In this document: positions 1 through 8,551 of the stretch, piece by piece
Layout: each line of letters begins with the position of its first letter
Position numbering within the stretch: position 1 is the stretch's first letter
Notes under the pieces: generated by a model
Database searches by the model: none
Seen by the model: the letters and a program-made list of their open reading frames with translations, nothing else
What the model was told of the DNA's origin: nothing
Made by a program: the position numbers and the translations under genes
DNA from: Marixanthomonas sp002364245
Lineage (GTDB): Bacteria; Bacteroidota; Bacteroidia; Flavobacteriales; Flavobacteriaceae
NCBI GenBank assembly: GCA_963973455.1
Contig: CAXAZF010000004.1
Span: forward strand, 62,001-126,000
Reading direction: 5' to 3'
DNA: 64,000 nt

Positions 1-712
1 CATAGTTTGCAAGGATAATAAGGACACTGGTCCAAACAAAGGAATTTGTACTGGCCTTCCCAACTTCAAGTGCACCACCTTTCATATAATATCCTTGCCA
101 AGAAGGAACCGTAGCTAAGATAAAAGCAAAAACAAATGTTTTTAAAAATGCATAAAATAGGTGATAGGGTATAAATGAATCCTGTAATCCTTCAATAAAA
201 GCCGTGGATGAGGTGAAACCGCCATATACACCTGCTAACCAGCCACCAAAAATTCCTAAAAACATAGAAATTGCTATTACAAACGGGTAAAATAATAGAG
301 CGACTATCTTTGGAAATACTAAATAATTCAATGAATTTATTCCCATTACTTCTAAGGCGTCTATTTGTTCTGTAACACGCATAGAACCAATACTCGACGT
401 AATAAAAGACCCTACCTTACCAGCCATAATTATAGAAATAAAAGTTGGTGAAAATTCCAGTATTACCGATTGCCGAGTAGCAAAACCAATAAGGGATTCT
501 GGTATTAATGGATTGGTCATATTTAGCGCTGTTTGTATAGCTACAACACCACCAACAAAGAAAGATATAAATGCAACAATCCCTAACGAGTCGATTATCA
601 AATCGTCAATCTCTTTAAAAATAAGTTCTCGTAGCACTGACCTCTTGGTAAAGCTCCCGAAAACCTTTTTAATCATTACAAAATAGGAACCAATATCATG
701 TAGATACTTCAT
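1..712 (-). CDS. mlaE: MlaE-family ABC transporter permease (3' end beyond window)
   Basis: I translated this by hand from the ATG at 712; the frame stays open to the left edge, so the C-terminus is missing. The protein begins MKYLHDIGSYFVMIKKVFGS and shows the MlaE/YrbE pattern: an early amphipathic segment, a glycine-rich membrane segment (FFVGGVVAIQ), the conserved EQIDALEVMGI stretch and several further hydrophobic segments. The family forms the inner-membrane part of the Mla complex, which moves phospholipids between inner and outer membrane. The ATPase and MCE-domain partners are expected to the left of the window but cannot be seen. The family call is firm; the gene symbol is by family only. 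Confidence 0.88.
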   Translation of the reverse strand, partial: MKYLHDIGSYFVMIKKVFGSFTKRSVLRELIFKEIDDLIIDSLGIVAFISFFVGGVVAIQTALNMTNPLIPESLIGFATRQSVILEFSPTFISIIMAGKVGSFITSSIGSMRVTEQIDALEVMGINSLNYLVFPKIVALLFYPFVIAISMFLGIFGGWLAGVYGGFTSSTAFIEGLQDSFIPYHLFYAFLKTFVFAFILATVPSWQGYYMKGGALEVGKASTNSFVWTSVLIILANY

Positions 713-790
713 AAGCGTTTAAGATACTGCTAAAGTAACAAAATTCAATGAGTGTTTCTCTTAAAATGAGCAAGGGATCTTTAAATTGTC

Positions 791-1888
791 TTATTCTAAA
801 AGTAACTGTTTCATTTTAGTATATATTTCAGTGTTTTCATAAATGCCGTTAAAAAATTCAGCACCTGGACCTTTTGCAAAAACAGGAACCATTGTTGAGG
901 AATGACCGCCAGTTGAAAATGTTGGATTGAGTTTATTATAATCACCACCGTCTGAAGCTAAGGTAAACCCGCCAGTTTCGTGGTCTGCGGTTACAATTAC
1001 CAATGTTTCTTCGTTTGTTTTGGCATAATCGAGAGCTACGCCAATTGTTTTGTCAAAATCAATTAATTCGCCAATTAAATAATCGGCTTCGTTTGAGTGT
1101 CCGCCCCAATCTATCTGAGATCCTTCTATCATTAAAAAGAATCCTTCCTCGCTTTTTGCTAATTTTTCAAGAGCTAATTGTGCCGCATTTGGTAGAAAAT
1201 CACCACGTCCATCTATTTTTTTGGGCATACCGTCTTCAGCTAATAAAATAGCTTCTTTTTTTTCTGAAATTGTAGTTGGCAATTTATCAGTATACACTTG
1301 AAACCCATTACTTTCTAACTCAGAATATAGATTACGACCATCTTTTCTGTTATTAAAAAATTTCTGTCCTCCACCCGCAAAAAAGTCAACTTCGCTAGTA
1401 GGCATGAATGCAGCGATATCCTCATACTGTCTTCGTAGCTTAACGTGTGCGTAAAAACTTGCTGGGGTTGCGTGCACTATGGAAGAGGTAGCAATTAAAC
1501 CAGTGCTCAAGCCTTTTTTTGAAACTTCTTCAAGTAAAGTGGGAACTGGTATAGTATCATTATTAACACCTATGGCACCGTTGTATGTCTTGATGCCAGA
1601 TGCAAATGCCGTAGCTCCAGCGGCTGAATCGGTAATTACATCGCTAGAAGAAGCCGTTTTTATCAATCCAATGGTTGAGAAACGTTCAAAATTTGAAGGT
1701 TGATCGTTAAAGAATAAGCTTGATGAAACCTGGCTTAAGCCCATTCCGTCACCAATTAATAGAATGATGTTTTTAGGTTTTTTGCTTGATGAAGTAGATG
1801 AAAGGTTGTTATCTTTTACTTGAACGGAAACACAGCTACTAAATATAAAAAGTAGGCTTGCTGAAAGGAATAGGGATGCTTTTTTCAT
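791..1888 (-). CDS. phoA: Alkaline phosphatase, lipoprotein
   Basis: A 365-residue phosphomonoesterase of the PhoA family. A short signal segment ends in FSSC, so Cys19 is the likely lipidated residue and the enzyme should be anchored in the envelope. Metal-site motifs are visible: GDGMG at 46-50 (Asp47), the nucleophile region TDSAAGATA with Ser88, GGHSNEAD, TADHETGG and STGGHSS with the distal His ligand. It is shorter than the E. coli enzyme (about 470 residues), as is common for compact flavobacterial forms. It probably releases phosphate from organic phosphorus outside the inner membrane. A TANNTTTG-type box (TATTTTTG on the minus strand, 1919-1912) lies 23 bp upstream of the ATG. No Pho-type operator was recognised. 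Confidence 0.93.
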   Translation of the reverse strand: MKKASLFLSASLLFIFSSCVSVQVKDNNLSSTSSSKKPKNIILLIGDGMGLSQVSSSLFFNDQPSNFERFSTIGLIKTASSSDVITDSAAGATAFASGIKTYNGAIGVNNDTIPVPTLLEEVSKKGLSTGLIATSSIVHATPASFYAHVKLRRQYEDIAAFMPTSEVDFFAGGGQKFFNNRKDGRNLYSELESNGFQVYTDKLPTTISEKKEAILLAEDGMPKKIDGRGDFLPNAAQLALEKLAKSEEGFFLMIEGSQIDWGGHSNEADYLIGELIDFDKTIGVALDYAKTNEETLVIVTADHETGGFTLASDGGDYNKLNPTFSTGGHSSTMVPVFAKGPGAEFFNGIYENTEIYTKMKQLLLE

Positions 1889-1911
1889 TATAAATTCTAA
1901 ATTTAAAACAT

Positions 1912-1919
1912 CAAAAATA
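1912..1919 (-). promoter_or_regulatory. -7 promoter box of the alkaline phosphatase gene
   Basis: On the minus strand this reads TATTTTTG, matching the Bacteroidota -7 consensus TANNTTTG, and gives a predicted leader of about 17 nt before the ATG at 1888. No clear TTTG -33 element sits at the expected distance, so the call rests on the -7 box only. Confidence 0.4.
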
Positions 1920-1952
1920 CATAGAATCTAATACCTTTAAGTTATTGAAAGG

Positions 1953-2801
1953 TTATAAAATTTTCTTTTTAATTCCATTCCAACGAAGTTTCCTGATAAA
2001 AACACCTTCTTTTTCTGAAACGATAGGTGAGATGTTGCTTCTTTTTGCTTTTGAATAGCCACGAATACAATCGATAAAATAACTAAAACTCTTCTTTTTA
2101 AGAGAGAGCTTTGCTGAAGCAATACTCGTTAAAACAAAACCATACCGCAATTTGTAAAATGCTTCCCCTTGTTTATATCGAGATGCTTTTGTGTAGGTTT
2201 TTCCGGTAGGTTTTAGGTGTTTAATATGTAATGTTTCATCTGTACAGATTTGCCAACCGTGATATTGTGCTAAAAGCTCGTCAACGGTGTCCCAGCCCAT
2301 GGTTTTTTTCAATCCACCTATATCTTTAAAACATGTTGTTCTATAGGCTTTTAGAGCACCCCGAACGTGGTCTCGATTGGTTAAATTTTCTAAAACCCAT
2401 GTTTCTTTTTTCTGAATATAACAAAAGCCACCAGCAATACCACAATTTGGATTTTCTTCAAATAAACGAGCTGTTTTTTCGAGATAATCTTTCGGAAAGA
2501 TTAGGTCTGCATCAAATTTACAGACTACATCATAGTTGTCGTCTAAAGATTCAAGCCCTTTATTAAAAGCATGAATTACTTTACTTCCAGGTTCATGTTT
2601 TGCTTTTGATGTGGTTTCAATTCCGAAGATAAATGAATGAGAAGTGGTAAATTGATCAATTATCGCTTGTGTACCATCGGTAGAATGGTCGTTGACAACA
2701 ACTATTTTTTTGGGAAGTAATGTTTGCGACACTAAAGATTGAAGCGTTTTTTTTAAATAGGCTTCCTCATTGTGCGCAGGTATGATGATAGAAAAATTCA
2801 T
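1953..2801 (-). CDS. Family 2 glycosyltransferase
   Basis: A 282-residue GT-A fold transferase. The N-terminal 110 residues carry the family signature: SIIIPAHNEEAYL at the start, VVNDHSTDGT for nucleotide-sugar binding, and the metal-binding CKFDADLIFP (D-A-D). The C-terminal part is basic and has no strong membrane segment, so the protein is likely cytoplasmic or peripheral. Its ATG lies directly after the stop codon of the upstream methyltransferase, which indicates co-transcription and translational coupling with that gene and the ketoacyl-ACP synthase III before it. The sugar donor and acceptor cannot be read from the sequence; a glycolipid product is an inference from the neighbours. 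Confidence 0.88.
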   Translation of the reverse strand: MNFSIIIPAHNEEAYLKKTLQSLVSQTLLPKKIVVVNDHSTDGTQAIIDQFTTSHSFIFGIETTSKAKHEPGSKVIHAFNKGLESLDDNYDVVCKFDADLIFPKDYLEKTARLFEENPNCGIAGGFCYIQKKETWVLENLTNRDHVRGALKAYRTTCFKDIGGLKKTMGWDTVDELLAQYHGWQICTDETLHIKHLKPTGKTYTKASRYKQGEAFYKLRYGFVLTSIASAKLSLKKKSFSYFIDCIRGYSKAKRSNISPIVSEKEGVFIRKLRWNGIKKKIL

Positions 2802-3323
2802 CTAAATACGTTCGGCATACACCATATAATATCGAGGGGTAAAACGTCTTAAAATGGGTCTGAATCCTACTTTTTTTACAGGATTCGTGAACTTTGTCCG
2901 TTTTTTTATGGTCCATCCGGCTTTTTCCAAAAGCCAGTCAAACTGCCAATCTTCAAACTCGTGAAAGTGACGATCACGGTCATCGGTTTTACTTTTGTAA
3001 GCAGAGGCAAACCATAACTTTAAGGGAACGGAAGCTACTAATTTTTTTGCTTGAATGTCCTGTAATACATTAAAAGGGGCCACCAAGTGCTCAAATATTT
3101 CAAAGGCGGTGACTACGTCATATTCGGTTGTTTTAACAGCTTCGGTTTTAAGATCGAGATCTTCTCCTTTAGTATTGGTAACACTATATCCTTTTTTCTG
3201 CATAATTTCAGAAAAGGGATTTTCAACCCCTAAATCTAAAATCGATTCATTGGTTTTTATCACCTCTTTTAAAAATTGCAATGTATGTTTGTAGCGTTTC
3301 TTCGGAAATTTCCCTTTGTACAT
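2802..3323 (-). CDS. SAM-dependent class I methyltransferase
   Basis: A compact 173-residue protein with a class I methyltransferase core. ESILDLGVENPFSEIM resembles motif I but with GVEN in place of the usual GxGxG. The acidic stretch GEDLDLKTE and YDVVTAFEIFEHL (motif II, the EIFEHL form seen in UbiG/COQ5-like enzymes) follow. The C-terminal part is basic. It sits between the KAS III gene (6-bp gap) and the glycosyltransferase (no gap), in the middle of a three-gene minus-strand operon. The substrate is unknown. The degenerate glycine loop makes SAM binding somewhat less certain than usual. Confidence 0.8.
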   Translation of the reverse strand: MYKGKFPKKRYKHTLQFLKEVIKTNESILDLGVENPFSEIMQKKGYSVTNTKGEDLDLKTEAVKTTEYDVVTAFEIFEHLVAPFNVLQDIQAKKLVASVPLKLWFASAYKSKTDDRDRHFHEFEDWQFDWLLEKAGWTIKKRTKFTNPVKKVGFRPILRRFTPRYYMVYAERI

Positions 3324-3329
3324 ACAGCT

Positions 3330-4388
3330 TTATACTTTGTAAAGAATTGCGTTAATGTTCATCCCAGCTCCTACACTGGCAAAAAGGATAATATCCCCTT
3401 TGTTCAATTCGTGACCTTCCATTTTACCATTCTTAACAAGATCGAATAGGGTAGGTACCGTTGCCACACTGGAATTACCTAACTTATTTATGCTCATAGG
3501 CATAATTTTTTCTGGAGGTGTTTCTCCATAAAGCTTATAAAAACGTTTAATAATGGCTTCGTCCATCTTTTCATTCGCTTGATGAATAAACACTTTTTTT
3601 AGGTCTTTAATGTCTATGTTGCCTTCTTCTAAACAAGCTTTCATTGCTTCTGGAACATTGTTTAGTGCAAACTCATAGATTTTGCGACCGTACATTTTTA
3701 TATATCGGCGGGTGTCGCTTATTTCTTGATTGTTACTTTCTCCAAAAAAGATAAAATGGGCTTCATCATAAGCATAAGTTGCACTGCTGTGCGTAATAAT
3801 ACCAGAGTCGTCATCTGTCTTTTCAACTATAGTTGCGCCTGCACCATCGCTATAGATCATAGAGTCGCGGTCGTGCTGGTCTACCACGCGAGATAATGCT
3901 TCTGCACCGATAACCAAACATTTTTTAGCAATCCCGCTTTTAATAAAGGCGTTTGCTTGAATCATACCTTCAATCCAACCAGGGCAACCAAACAAAACAT
4001 CGTAAGCAACACATTTTGGATTTTCGATTCTCAGTAAATGCTTAACTCGCGACCCGATACTAGGTACTGTGTCACTTTGATGGTCGCCGTGTTTTACATC
4101 GCCATAATTATGAGCAACGATAATATAATCTAGCTCTTCCTTATCAATACCTGCATCTTCAATTGCTTTTTGGGCAGCAAAAAAGGCGATATCTGAGGTG
4201 GTTAGCTCATTTTTGATATATCGTCTTTCTGAAATACCAGTAATGGCTTCAAATTTTTCAATAATCACTGCGTTTTCATGTCCAAAAAGAGAACCATCTT
4301 CATTATAAAAACTATGGTTTTCAAATTGGTCGTTAGGTGCTATCCCACTTGGGATATAACTTCCTACACCTGTTATTTTTGTGTTCAT
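3330..4388 (-). CDS. 3-oxoacyl-ACP synthase III family protein
   Basis: A thiolase-fold condensing enzyme of the FabH type, 352 residues from the ATG at 4388; a GTG three bases earlier is possible but unnecessary. The Cys-His-Asn triad is clear: Cys135 in LFGCPGW, His269 in FIHQAN and Asn305 in KLGNSSVA. The N-terminus (TKITGVGSYIP) is standard. CPGW around the nucleophile and length above 320 residues set it apart from housekeeping FabH and suggest a specialised chain-initiating or chain-joining enzyme. It is first in an operon with a methyltransferase and a glycosyltransferase. Involvement in a modified lipid or pigment is inferred only from that context. Confidence 0.85.
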   Translation of the reverse strand: MNTKITGVGSYIPSGIAPNDQFENHSFYNEDGSLFGHENAVIIEKFEAITGISERRYIKNELTTSDIAFFAAQKAIEDAGIDKEELDYIIVAHNYGDVKHGDHQSDTVPSIGSRVKHLLRIENPKCVAYDVLFGCPGWIEGMIQANAFIKSGIAKKCLVIGAEALSRVVDQHDRDSMIYSDGAGATIVEKTDDDSGIITHSSATYAYDEAHFIFFGESNNQEISDTRRYIKMYGRKIYEFALNNVPEAMKACLEEGNIDIKDLKKVFIHQANEKMDEAIIKRFYKLYGETPPEKIMPMSINKLGNSSVATVPTLFDLVKNGKMEGHELNKGDIILFASVGAGMNINAILYKV

Positions 4389-4470
4389 CACGCTTGTCTG
4401 TTTAAATTACTGAAATATAGTAAGTTAATAATAAACCATTCTGTTTTATATTGCAATTATAAAATCATAA

Positions 4471-4504
4471 AAAAAATCCTCAACTGTTAAAGTAAGGATT
4501 TTTT
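4471..4504 (-). terminator. Intrinsic terminator after gcvP
   Basis: AAAAAATCCT (4471-4480) pairs with AGGATTTTTT (4495-4504) around a 14-nt loop that can itself form ACT/AGT pairs. On the minus strand the stem is followed by a run of T, as expected for termination of gcvP, whose stop codon is 12 bp away. Confidence 0.85.
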
Positions 4505-4516
4505 GTTAAATAGCAC

Positions 4517-7369
4517 TTATGCTTCTTCCATATATGCCTCTATAGGCTCACAAGTACATACTAGGTTGCGGTCACCATAAGCTTCGTCAACTCGTCTTAC
4601 TGTTGGCCAAAATTTGTTTTCGGCAACATATGCTAAAGGATAGGCTGCATCTTTTCTGCTGTATGGAAAATCCCAATCATCATCTGTGAGCATTTTTAAT
4701 GTGTGCGGTGCATTTTTAAGAACGTTATTGGTGTTCTCTTTTGAAACAGAATCGATCTCCATTTTAATAGATATCATTGCATCACAAAAACGATCCAGTT
4801 CGTACTTGCTTTCACTTTCAGTAGGCTCAATCATTAATGTTCCTGCTACAGGAAATGAAACCGTTGGTGAGTGGAAGCCATAATCAATGAGTCGCTTAGC
4901 GATATCGGTCACCTCAATGCCATGCTCTTTAAATGGACGGCAATCGATGATTAATTCGTGTGCGGCTCGGTTGCGCTCACCGCTATAAAGTGTTTCATAA
5001 TGACCTTTTAGTCTTTCTTTGATGTAGTTAGCATTTAAAATAGCAAATTGAGTTGCACGTTTTAAGCCACTTACACCAAGCATTCTAATGTATGCATACG
5101 ATATTAAGCATACTAACGAGCTACCAAAAGGTGCGGCAGAAATAGCAGTAATCGCTTTATCACCGCCTGTTTTGATTATTGGATTAGTTGGTAAAAATGG
5201 TACTAATTGTTTCGCAACACAAATTGGGCCTACACCTGGTCCACCGCCTCCGTGAGGTATGGAAAATGTTTTGTGCAAGTTTAAGTGACAAACATCTGCC
5301 CCAATATTACCTGGATTGGTTAATCCTACCTGAGCATTCATATTGGCACCGTCCATATATACTTGTCCGCCGTTTTCGTGAATAATACTCGTCACTTCTT
5401 TAATGGCAGATTCATAAACTCCGTGTGTTGATGGATATGTTACCATCAAAGCAGCTAAGTTGTCTTTATGCTTTTCGGCTTTTTCACGAAGGTCATCTAC
5501 ATCTATATTTCCATTATCCCCAGCTTTGGTAACGACTACTTTCATGCCAGCCATTACAGCACTGGCAGGGTTAGTACCATGTGCAGATGAAGGAATTAAA
5601 CAGATATTTCGGTTTGATTCTCCACGAGACTCGTGATACGCACGTATAACCATTAAGCCTGCATATTCTCCTTGTGCACCTGAGTTAGGTTGTAATGAAG
5701 TAGCTGCAAATCCGGTAATTTCGGTTAATTGATCTTCCAGTTTTTTCAATACTTGTTGATACCCTTCTGCTTGTTCAATAGGAACAAATGGATGGATATT
5801 TCCCCATTGTGGATCACTTAATGGAAGCATTTCAGCAGCAGCATTTAGCTTCATGGTGCAAGAGCCCAACGGAATCATAGAATGATTTAATGATAAATCT
5901 TTACGCTCCAGTTTTTTAATATAGCGCATCAATTCAGTTTCACTATGGTAACTGTTGAATACATCGCTGGTAAGAAACTTAGTTTTTCGGGCTGCTTCGG
6001 CAGGAATAGCATTTCCTTTTATAACTTCTGAAACTTTAATTACTTTTTTATTAGTGGCTTCAGCAAAAACAGCTACTATTTTATTAAGATCTTTTAAGGT
6101 TGTTGTTTCGTTAATAGCAATTGAGACCGTTTCATCGTCGGGATAATAAAAGTTGATGTTCTTGGCTTCGGCTATATATTTTATTTTGGTTGCATCGGTT
6201 TTTATGGCAATCGTATCAAAGTAAGTGTCGTTCATTTGATATAGCCCTAACTCTTCTAACGCATTTGCTAATGTCGCTGTAGTGTTATGAACTTTATCAG
6301 CTATGTCCTGTAAACCATCTGGACCATTGTACACAGCATACATTCCAGCCATTACAGCTAATAAAACTTGCGCTGTACAGATATTAGATGTTGCGCGGTC
6401 TCTTTTAATGTGCTGTTCGCGGGTTTGTAACGCCATTCGTAAAGCACGGTTACCGTCAAGGTCTTTTGTTACACCAATAATTCTACCTGGTATATGGCGC
6501 TTGAACTCTTCACGCGTGGCAAAATACGCAGCGTGAGGTCCTCCATACCCTAACGGAATTCCAAAACGTTGTGTGGTACCAACAACTACATCAGCTCCAA
6601 AGTGTCCTGGGGATTCAAGTTTTACTAAGCTTAAAATATCGGCTGCTACAGCCACTTTTATATCTGAATCGTTTGCTTGCTTTATAAAATCTTTAAAACT
6701 ATGAACGTTTCCGGTTCTTCCAGGGTATTGTAACATAACACCGTAGAAGTCTTCAGAAAAATCAAATTCTTTGTGGTTGCCCACCACGATTTCTACACCA
6801 ATAGGCAAAGCACGGGTTTGTAATACAGAAAGGGTTTGTGGAAGGATTTCTTCAGAAACAAAAAACTTTACTGCGTTGCTTTTCTTTTGCGCTCTGCTAC
6901 GTACCGCAAACAATAACGACATTGCCTCGGCAGCGGCAGTAGATTCGTCTAATAATGATGCGTTAGCCAATTCCATTCCGGTAAGATCGCTTACCATGGT
7001 TTGAAAGTTAAGTAAAGCCTCTAGCCTTCCTTGTGCAATTTCAGCTTGATAAGGAGTGTAGGCGGTGTACCAACCTGGGTTTTCTAATATGTTACGTTGA
7101 ATAACTGGTGGAATATTGGTAGGATAATAACCCAAACCAATATAGGTTTTGAACACTCTATTTTTTTCGGCCATCTCGGTGATGTGCTCCAAATATTCTT
7201 GCTCGGTCATTGCTACGTCCAGATCGAGGTCTTTTTTCATGATAATGTCATCTGGGATAGTCTCAAATATAAGCTGGTCAAGTGTTTCAGCGCCAATAGT
7301 TTTGAGCATTTTGGGAAGGTCGCTTCTTCTGGGACCAATATGTCTAAGGGCAAAAGAATCTGTGTTCAT
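4517..7369 (-). CDS. gcvP: Glycine dehydrogenase (decarboxylating), P protein
   Basis: The PLP-dependent P protein of the glycine cleavage system; it decarboxylates glycine and passes the aminomethyl group to the lipoyl arm of the H protein. It is a single 950-residue chain with fused alpha and beta halves. The start is set at the ATG at 7369 (MNTDSFALRHIGPRR), which fits the family; the frame extends 15 codons further upstream. Diagnostic stretches are ATSNICTAQ, the glycine-rich GAQGEYAGL, the SSAHGTNPASA segment and the PLP lysine in NLHKTFSIPHGGGG. It stands alone: gcvT and gcvH are not in the window. Two tandem TAATTTTG boxes precede it, and a terminator follows. Confidence 0.97.
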   Translation of the reverse strand: MNTDSFALRHIGPRRSDLPKMLKTIGAETLDQLIFETIPDDIIMKKDLDLDVAMTEQEYLEHITEMAEKNRVFKTYIGLGYYPTNIPPVIQRNILENPGWYTAYTPYQAEIAQGRLEALLNFQTMVSDLTGMELANASLLDESTAAAEAMSLLFAVRSRAQKKSNAVKFFVSEEILPQTLSVLQTRALPIGVEIVVGNHKEFDFSEDFYGVMLQYPGRTGNVHSFKDFIKQANDSDIKVAVAADILSLVKLESPGHFGADVVVGTTQRFGIPLGYGGPHAAYFATREEFKRHIPGRIIGVTKDLDGNRALRMALQTREQHIKRDRATSNICTAQVLLAVMAGMYAVYNGPDGLQDIADKVHNTTATLANALEELGLYQMNDTYFDTIAIKTDATKIKYIAEAKNINFYYPDDETVSIAINETTTLKDLNKIVAVFAEATNKKVIKVSEVIKGNAIPAEAARKTKFLTSDVFNSYHSETELMRYIKKLERKDLSLNHSMIPLGSCTMKLNAAAEMLPLSDPQWGNIHPFVPIEQAEGYQQVLKKLEDQLTEITGFAATSLQPNSGAQGEYAGLMVIRAYHESRGESNRNICLIPSSAHGTNPASAVMAGMKVVVTKAGDNGNIDVDDLREKAEKHKDNLAALMVTYPSTHGVYESAIKEVTSIIHENGGQVYMDGANMNAQVGLTNPGNIGADVCHLNLHKTFSIPHGGGGPGVGPICVAKQLVPFLPTNPIIKTGGDKAITAISAAPFGSSLVCLISYAYIRMLGVSGLKRATQFAILNANYIKERLKGHYETLYSGERNRAAHELIIDCRPFKEHGIEVTDIAKRLIDYGFHSPTVSFPVAGTLMIEPTESESKYELDRFCDAMISIKMEIDSVSKENTNNVLKNAPHTLKMLTDDDWDFPYSRKDAAYPLAYVAENKFWPTVRRVDEAYGDRNLVCTCEPIEAYMEEA

Positions 7370-7380
7370 ATTGTGCGTTT

Positions 7381-7401
7381 CAAAATTAGGTCGCAAAATT
7401 A
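7381..7401 (-). promoter_or_regulatory. Two tandem -7 boxes upstream of gcvP
   Basis: TAATTTTG (TANNTTTG) occurs twice on the minus strand, at 7388-7381 and 7401-7394, 11 and 24 bp before the gcvP ATG. Either could position a start site just upstream of the gene. I found no good -33 TTTG partner. Confidence 0.4.
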
Positions 7402-7486
7402 CAATTTTATACACGAAATAATGTCGTTTTTTTATAGGTAAACTAACATTTTGTTAACCAATATATCAAGTTACTAACACTTTGCT

Positions 7487-7494
7487 TACTTTTG
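7487..7494 (+). promoter_or_regulatory. -7 box directly before the UbiA-like gene
   Basis: TACTTTTG (TANNTTTG) ends 5 bp before the ATG at 7500, so the predicted transcription start coincides with the start codon. No matching -33 element is visible at 19-20 bp. Confidence 0.4.
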
Positions 7495-7499
7495 AAACA

Positions 7500-8324
7500 A
7501 TGAATGCCCTAAAACGTATTTTTGAATTCTACATAAACAGTAGTATCCATGTGGCTTTAGCAGTAGTTTCATTAGTTGCTATCACTGTTCTTGAATTCAA
7601 GTTACAATTGCCAAATGCTTATTGGTATTTTGTGTTTTTTGGTACTGTAACGGGTTATAATTTTGTGAAATATGCACCCATAGCCGGTTTGCATCATAGA
7701 AGCCTTGCCAAATCGTTAAAAATAATCCAAGTGTTTTCTTTTATCTGCTTTGGGGCTTTGCTGTATTTTTCTTATCACCTTTCTGTTAAAACACTTATTG
7801 TTACAGGTTTTTTTGGAATCTTAACCGTTTTATATGCTATTCCTTTCACTAAGAAAAAAAGCCTAAGAGCCATAAAAGGCTTAAAAATTTTTATAGTTGC
7901 GATAGTCTGGGCTGGCTTTACTGTGCTAGTGCCTGTGCTTGCCTCTAATACATCCTTAACAGGCGATGTTTTTATTACCTTTTTACAGCGATTTTTTTTG
8001 GTAATAGTTTTTACTATTCCTTTTGAAATACGAGATCTTCCTTATGATGACTCAGTATTAGGAACCTTGCCTCAAAAGTTGGGTGTTTTAGGAACAAATA
8101 CCTTGGTAGCAGTATTAGCAACGATTGCTTTTATTGTTGAAGGGTTTAAAAAAGATATTTCATTATTACACGCCATAAGCTTGCTGTTTATATGCTTGCA
8201 AGCTGCTTTTGCTGTATTTTTTGCAAAAAAAGAGCAATCTAAGTATTATGCTTCTTTTTGGGTAGAAGCATTACCAATTTTATGGTTGGTTGTTTTTTGT
8301 CTATTGCGTCATTTCTTGCCGTAA
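7500..8324 (+). CDS. UbiA-like integral membrane protein
   Basis: About 274 residues with seven to nine hydrophobic segments. It resembles the UbiA prenyltransferase superfamily in size, membrane layout and the second acidic motif (EIRDLPYDD, about residue 178). The first Asp-rich motif, normally NDxxDxxxD, appears as GYNFVKYAP and lacks the aspartates, so prenyl-diphosphate transfer is doubtful. The ATG at 7500 is chosen over a TTG at 7482. A TANNTTTG box ends 5 bp before this ATG, suggesting a leaderless transcript. The 3' end overlaps the convergent small zinc-motif gene by 24 bp. Function unknown. Confidence 0.75.
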   Translation: MNALKRIFEFYINSSIHVALAVVSLVAITVLEFKLQLPNAYWYFVFFGTVTGYNFVKYAPIAGLHHRSLAKSLKIIQVFSFICFGALLYFSYHLSVKTLIVTGFFGILTVLYAIPFTKKKSLRAIKGLKIFIVAIVWAGFTVLVPVLASNTSLTGDVFITFLQRFFLVIVFTIPFEIRDLPYDDSVLGTLPQKLGVLGTNTLVAVLATIAFIVEGFKKDISLLHAISLLFICLQAAFAVFFAKKEQSKYYASFWVEALPILWLVVFCLLRHFLP

Positions 8325-8549
8325 ATGTTCTTTTAGAGAACGCTTCTGTTCAGTTGAAAGTGTTTGAATTTCAGATTTTTTAATAGCTTTTGTCAGTTTT
8401 GCATTACGTTTTGTGTGTTTTTTACAAAGTCTACAAAACAAAGTGTGAATGGTGAGCAGTAACTTTTCCCATAGACTTGCTTCATTGTATTGTGCTTTAT
8501 CACAGACATGGCCTGCTTCTTCACAGTTAAACATCATGTTGAGTTTCAT
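8301..8549 (-). CDS. Small Cys/His-rich protein, possible zinc anti-sigma factor
   Basis: An 82-residue soluble protein with NCEEAGHVC near the N-terminus and an HxxxCxxC motif (His35, Cys39, Cys42) in IHTLFCRLCKKH, as in zinc-binding anti-sigma (ZAS) domains. It starts 2 bp after the stop of the ECF sigma factor gene, so the two are surely co-transcribed, which is the usual place for an anti-sigma factor. It has no membrane segment and so would act in the cytosol. The anti-sigma role is inferred from motif and context. The last 24 bp overlap the convergent membrane-protein gene. Confidence 0.75.
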   Translation of the reverse strand: MKLNMMFNCEEAGHVCDKAQYNEASLWEKLLLTIHTLFCRLCKKHTKRNAKLTKAIKKSEIQTLSTEQKRSLKEHLRQEMTQ

Positions 8550-8551
8550 TG

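Noticed and set aside
1003..1703. Two plus-strand frames opposite the alkaline phosphatase gene
   Set aside because: Fully antisense to a protein with intact catalytic motifs.
4686..7441. Several plus-strand open frames opposite gcvP
   Set aside because: They lie entirely antisense to a conserved gene, have no recognisable motif and reflect codon bias on the other strand.
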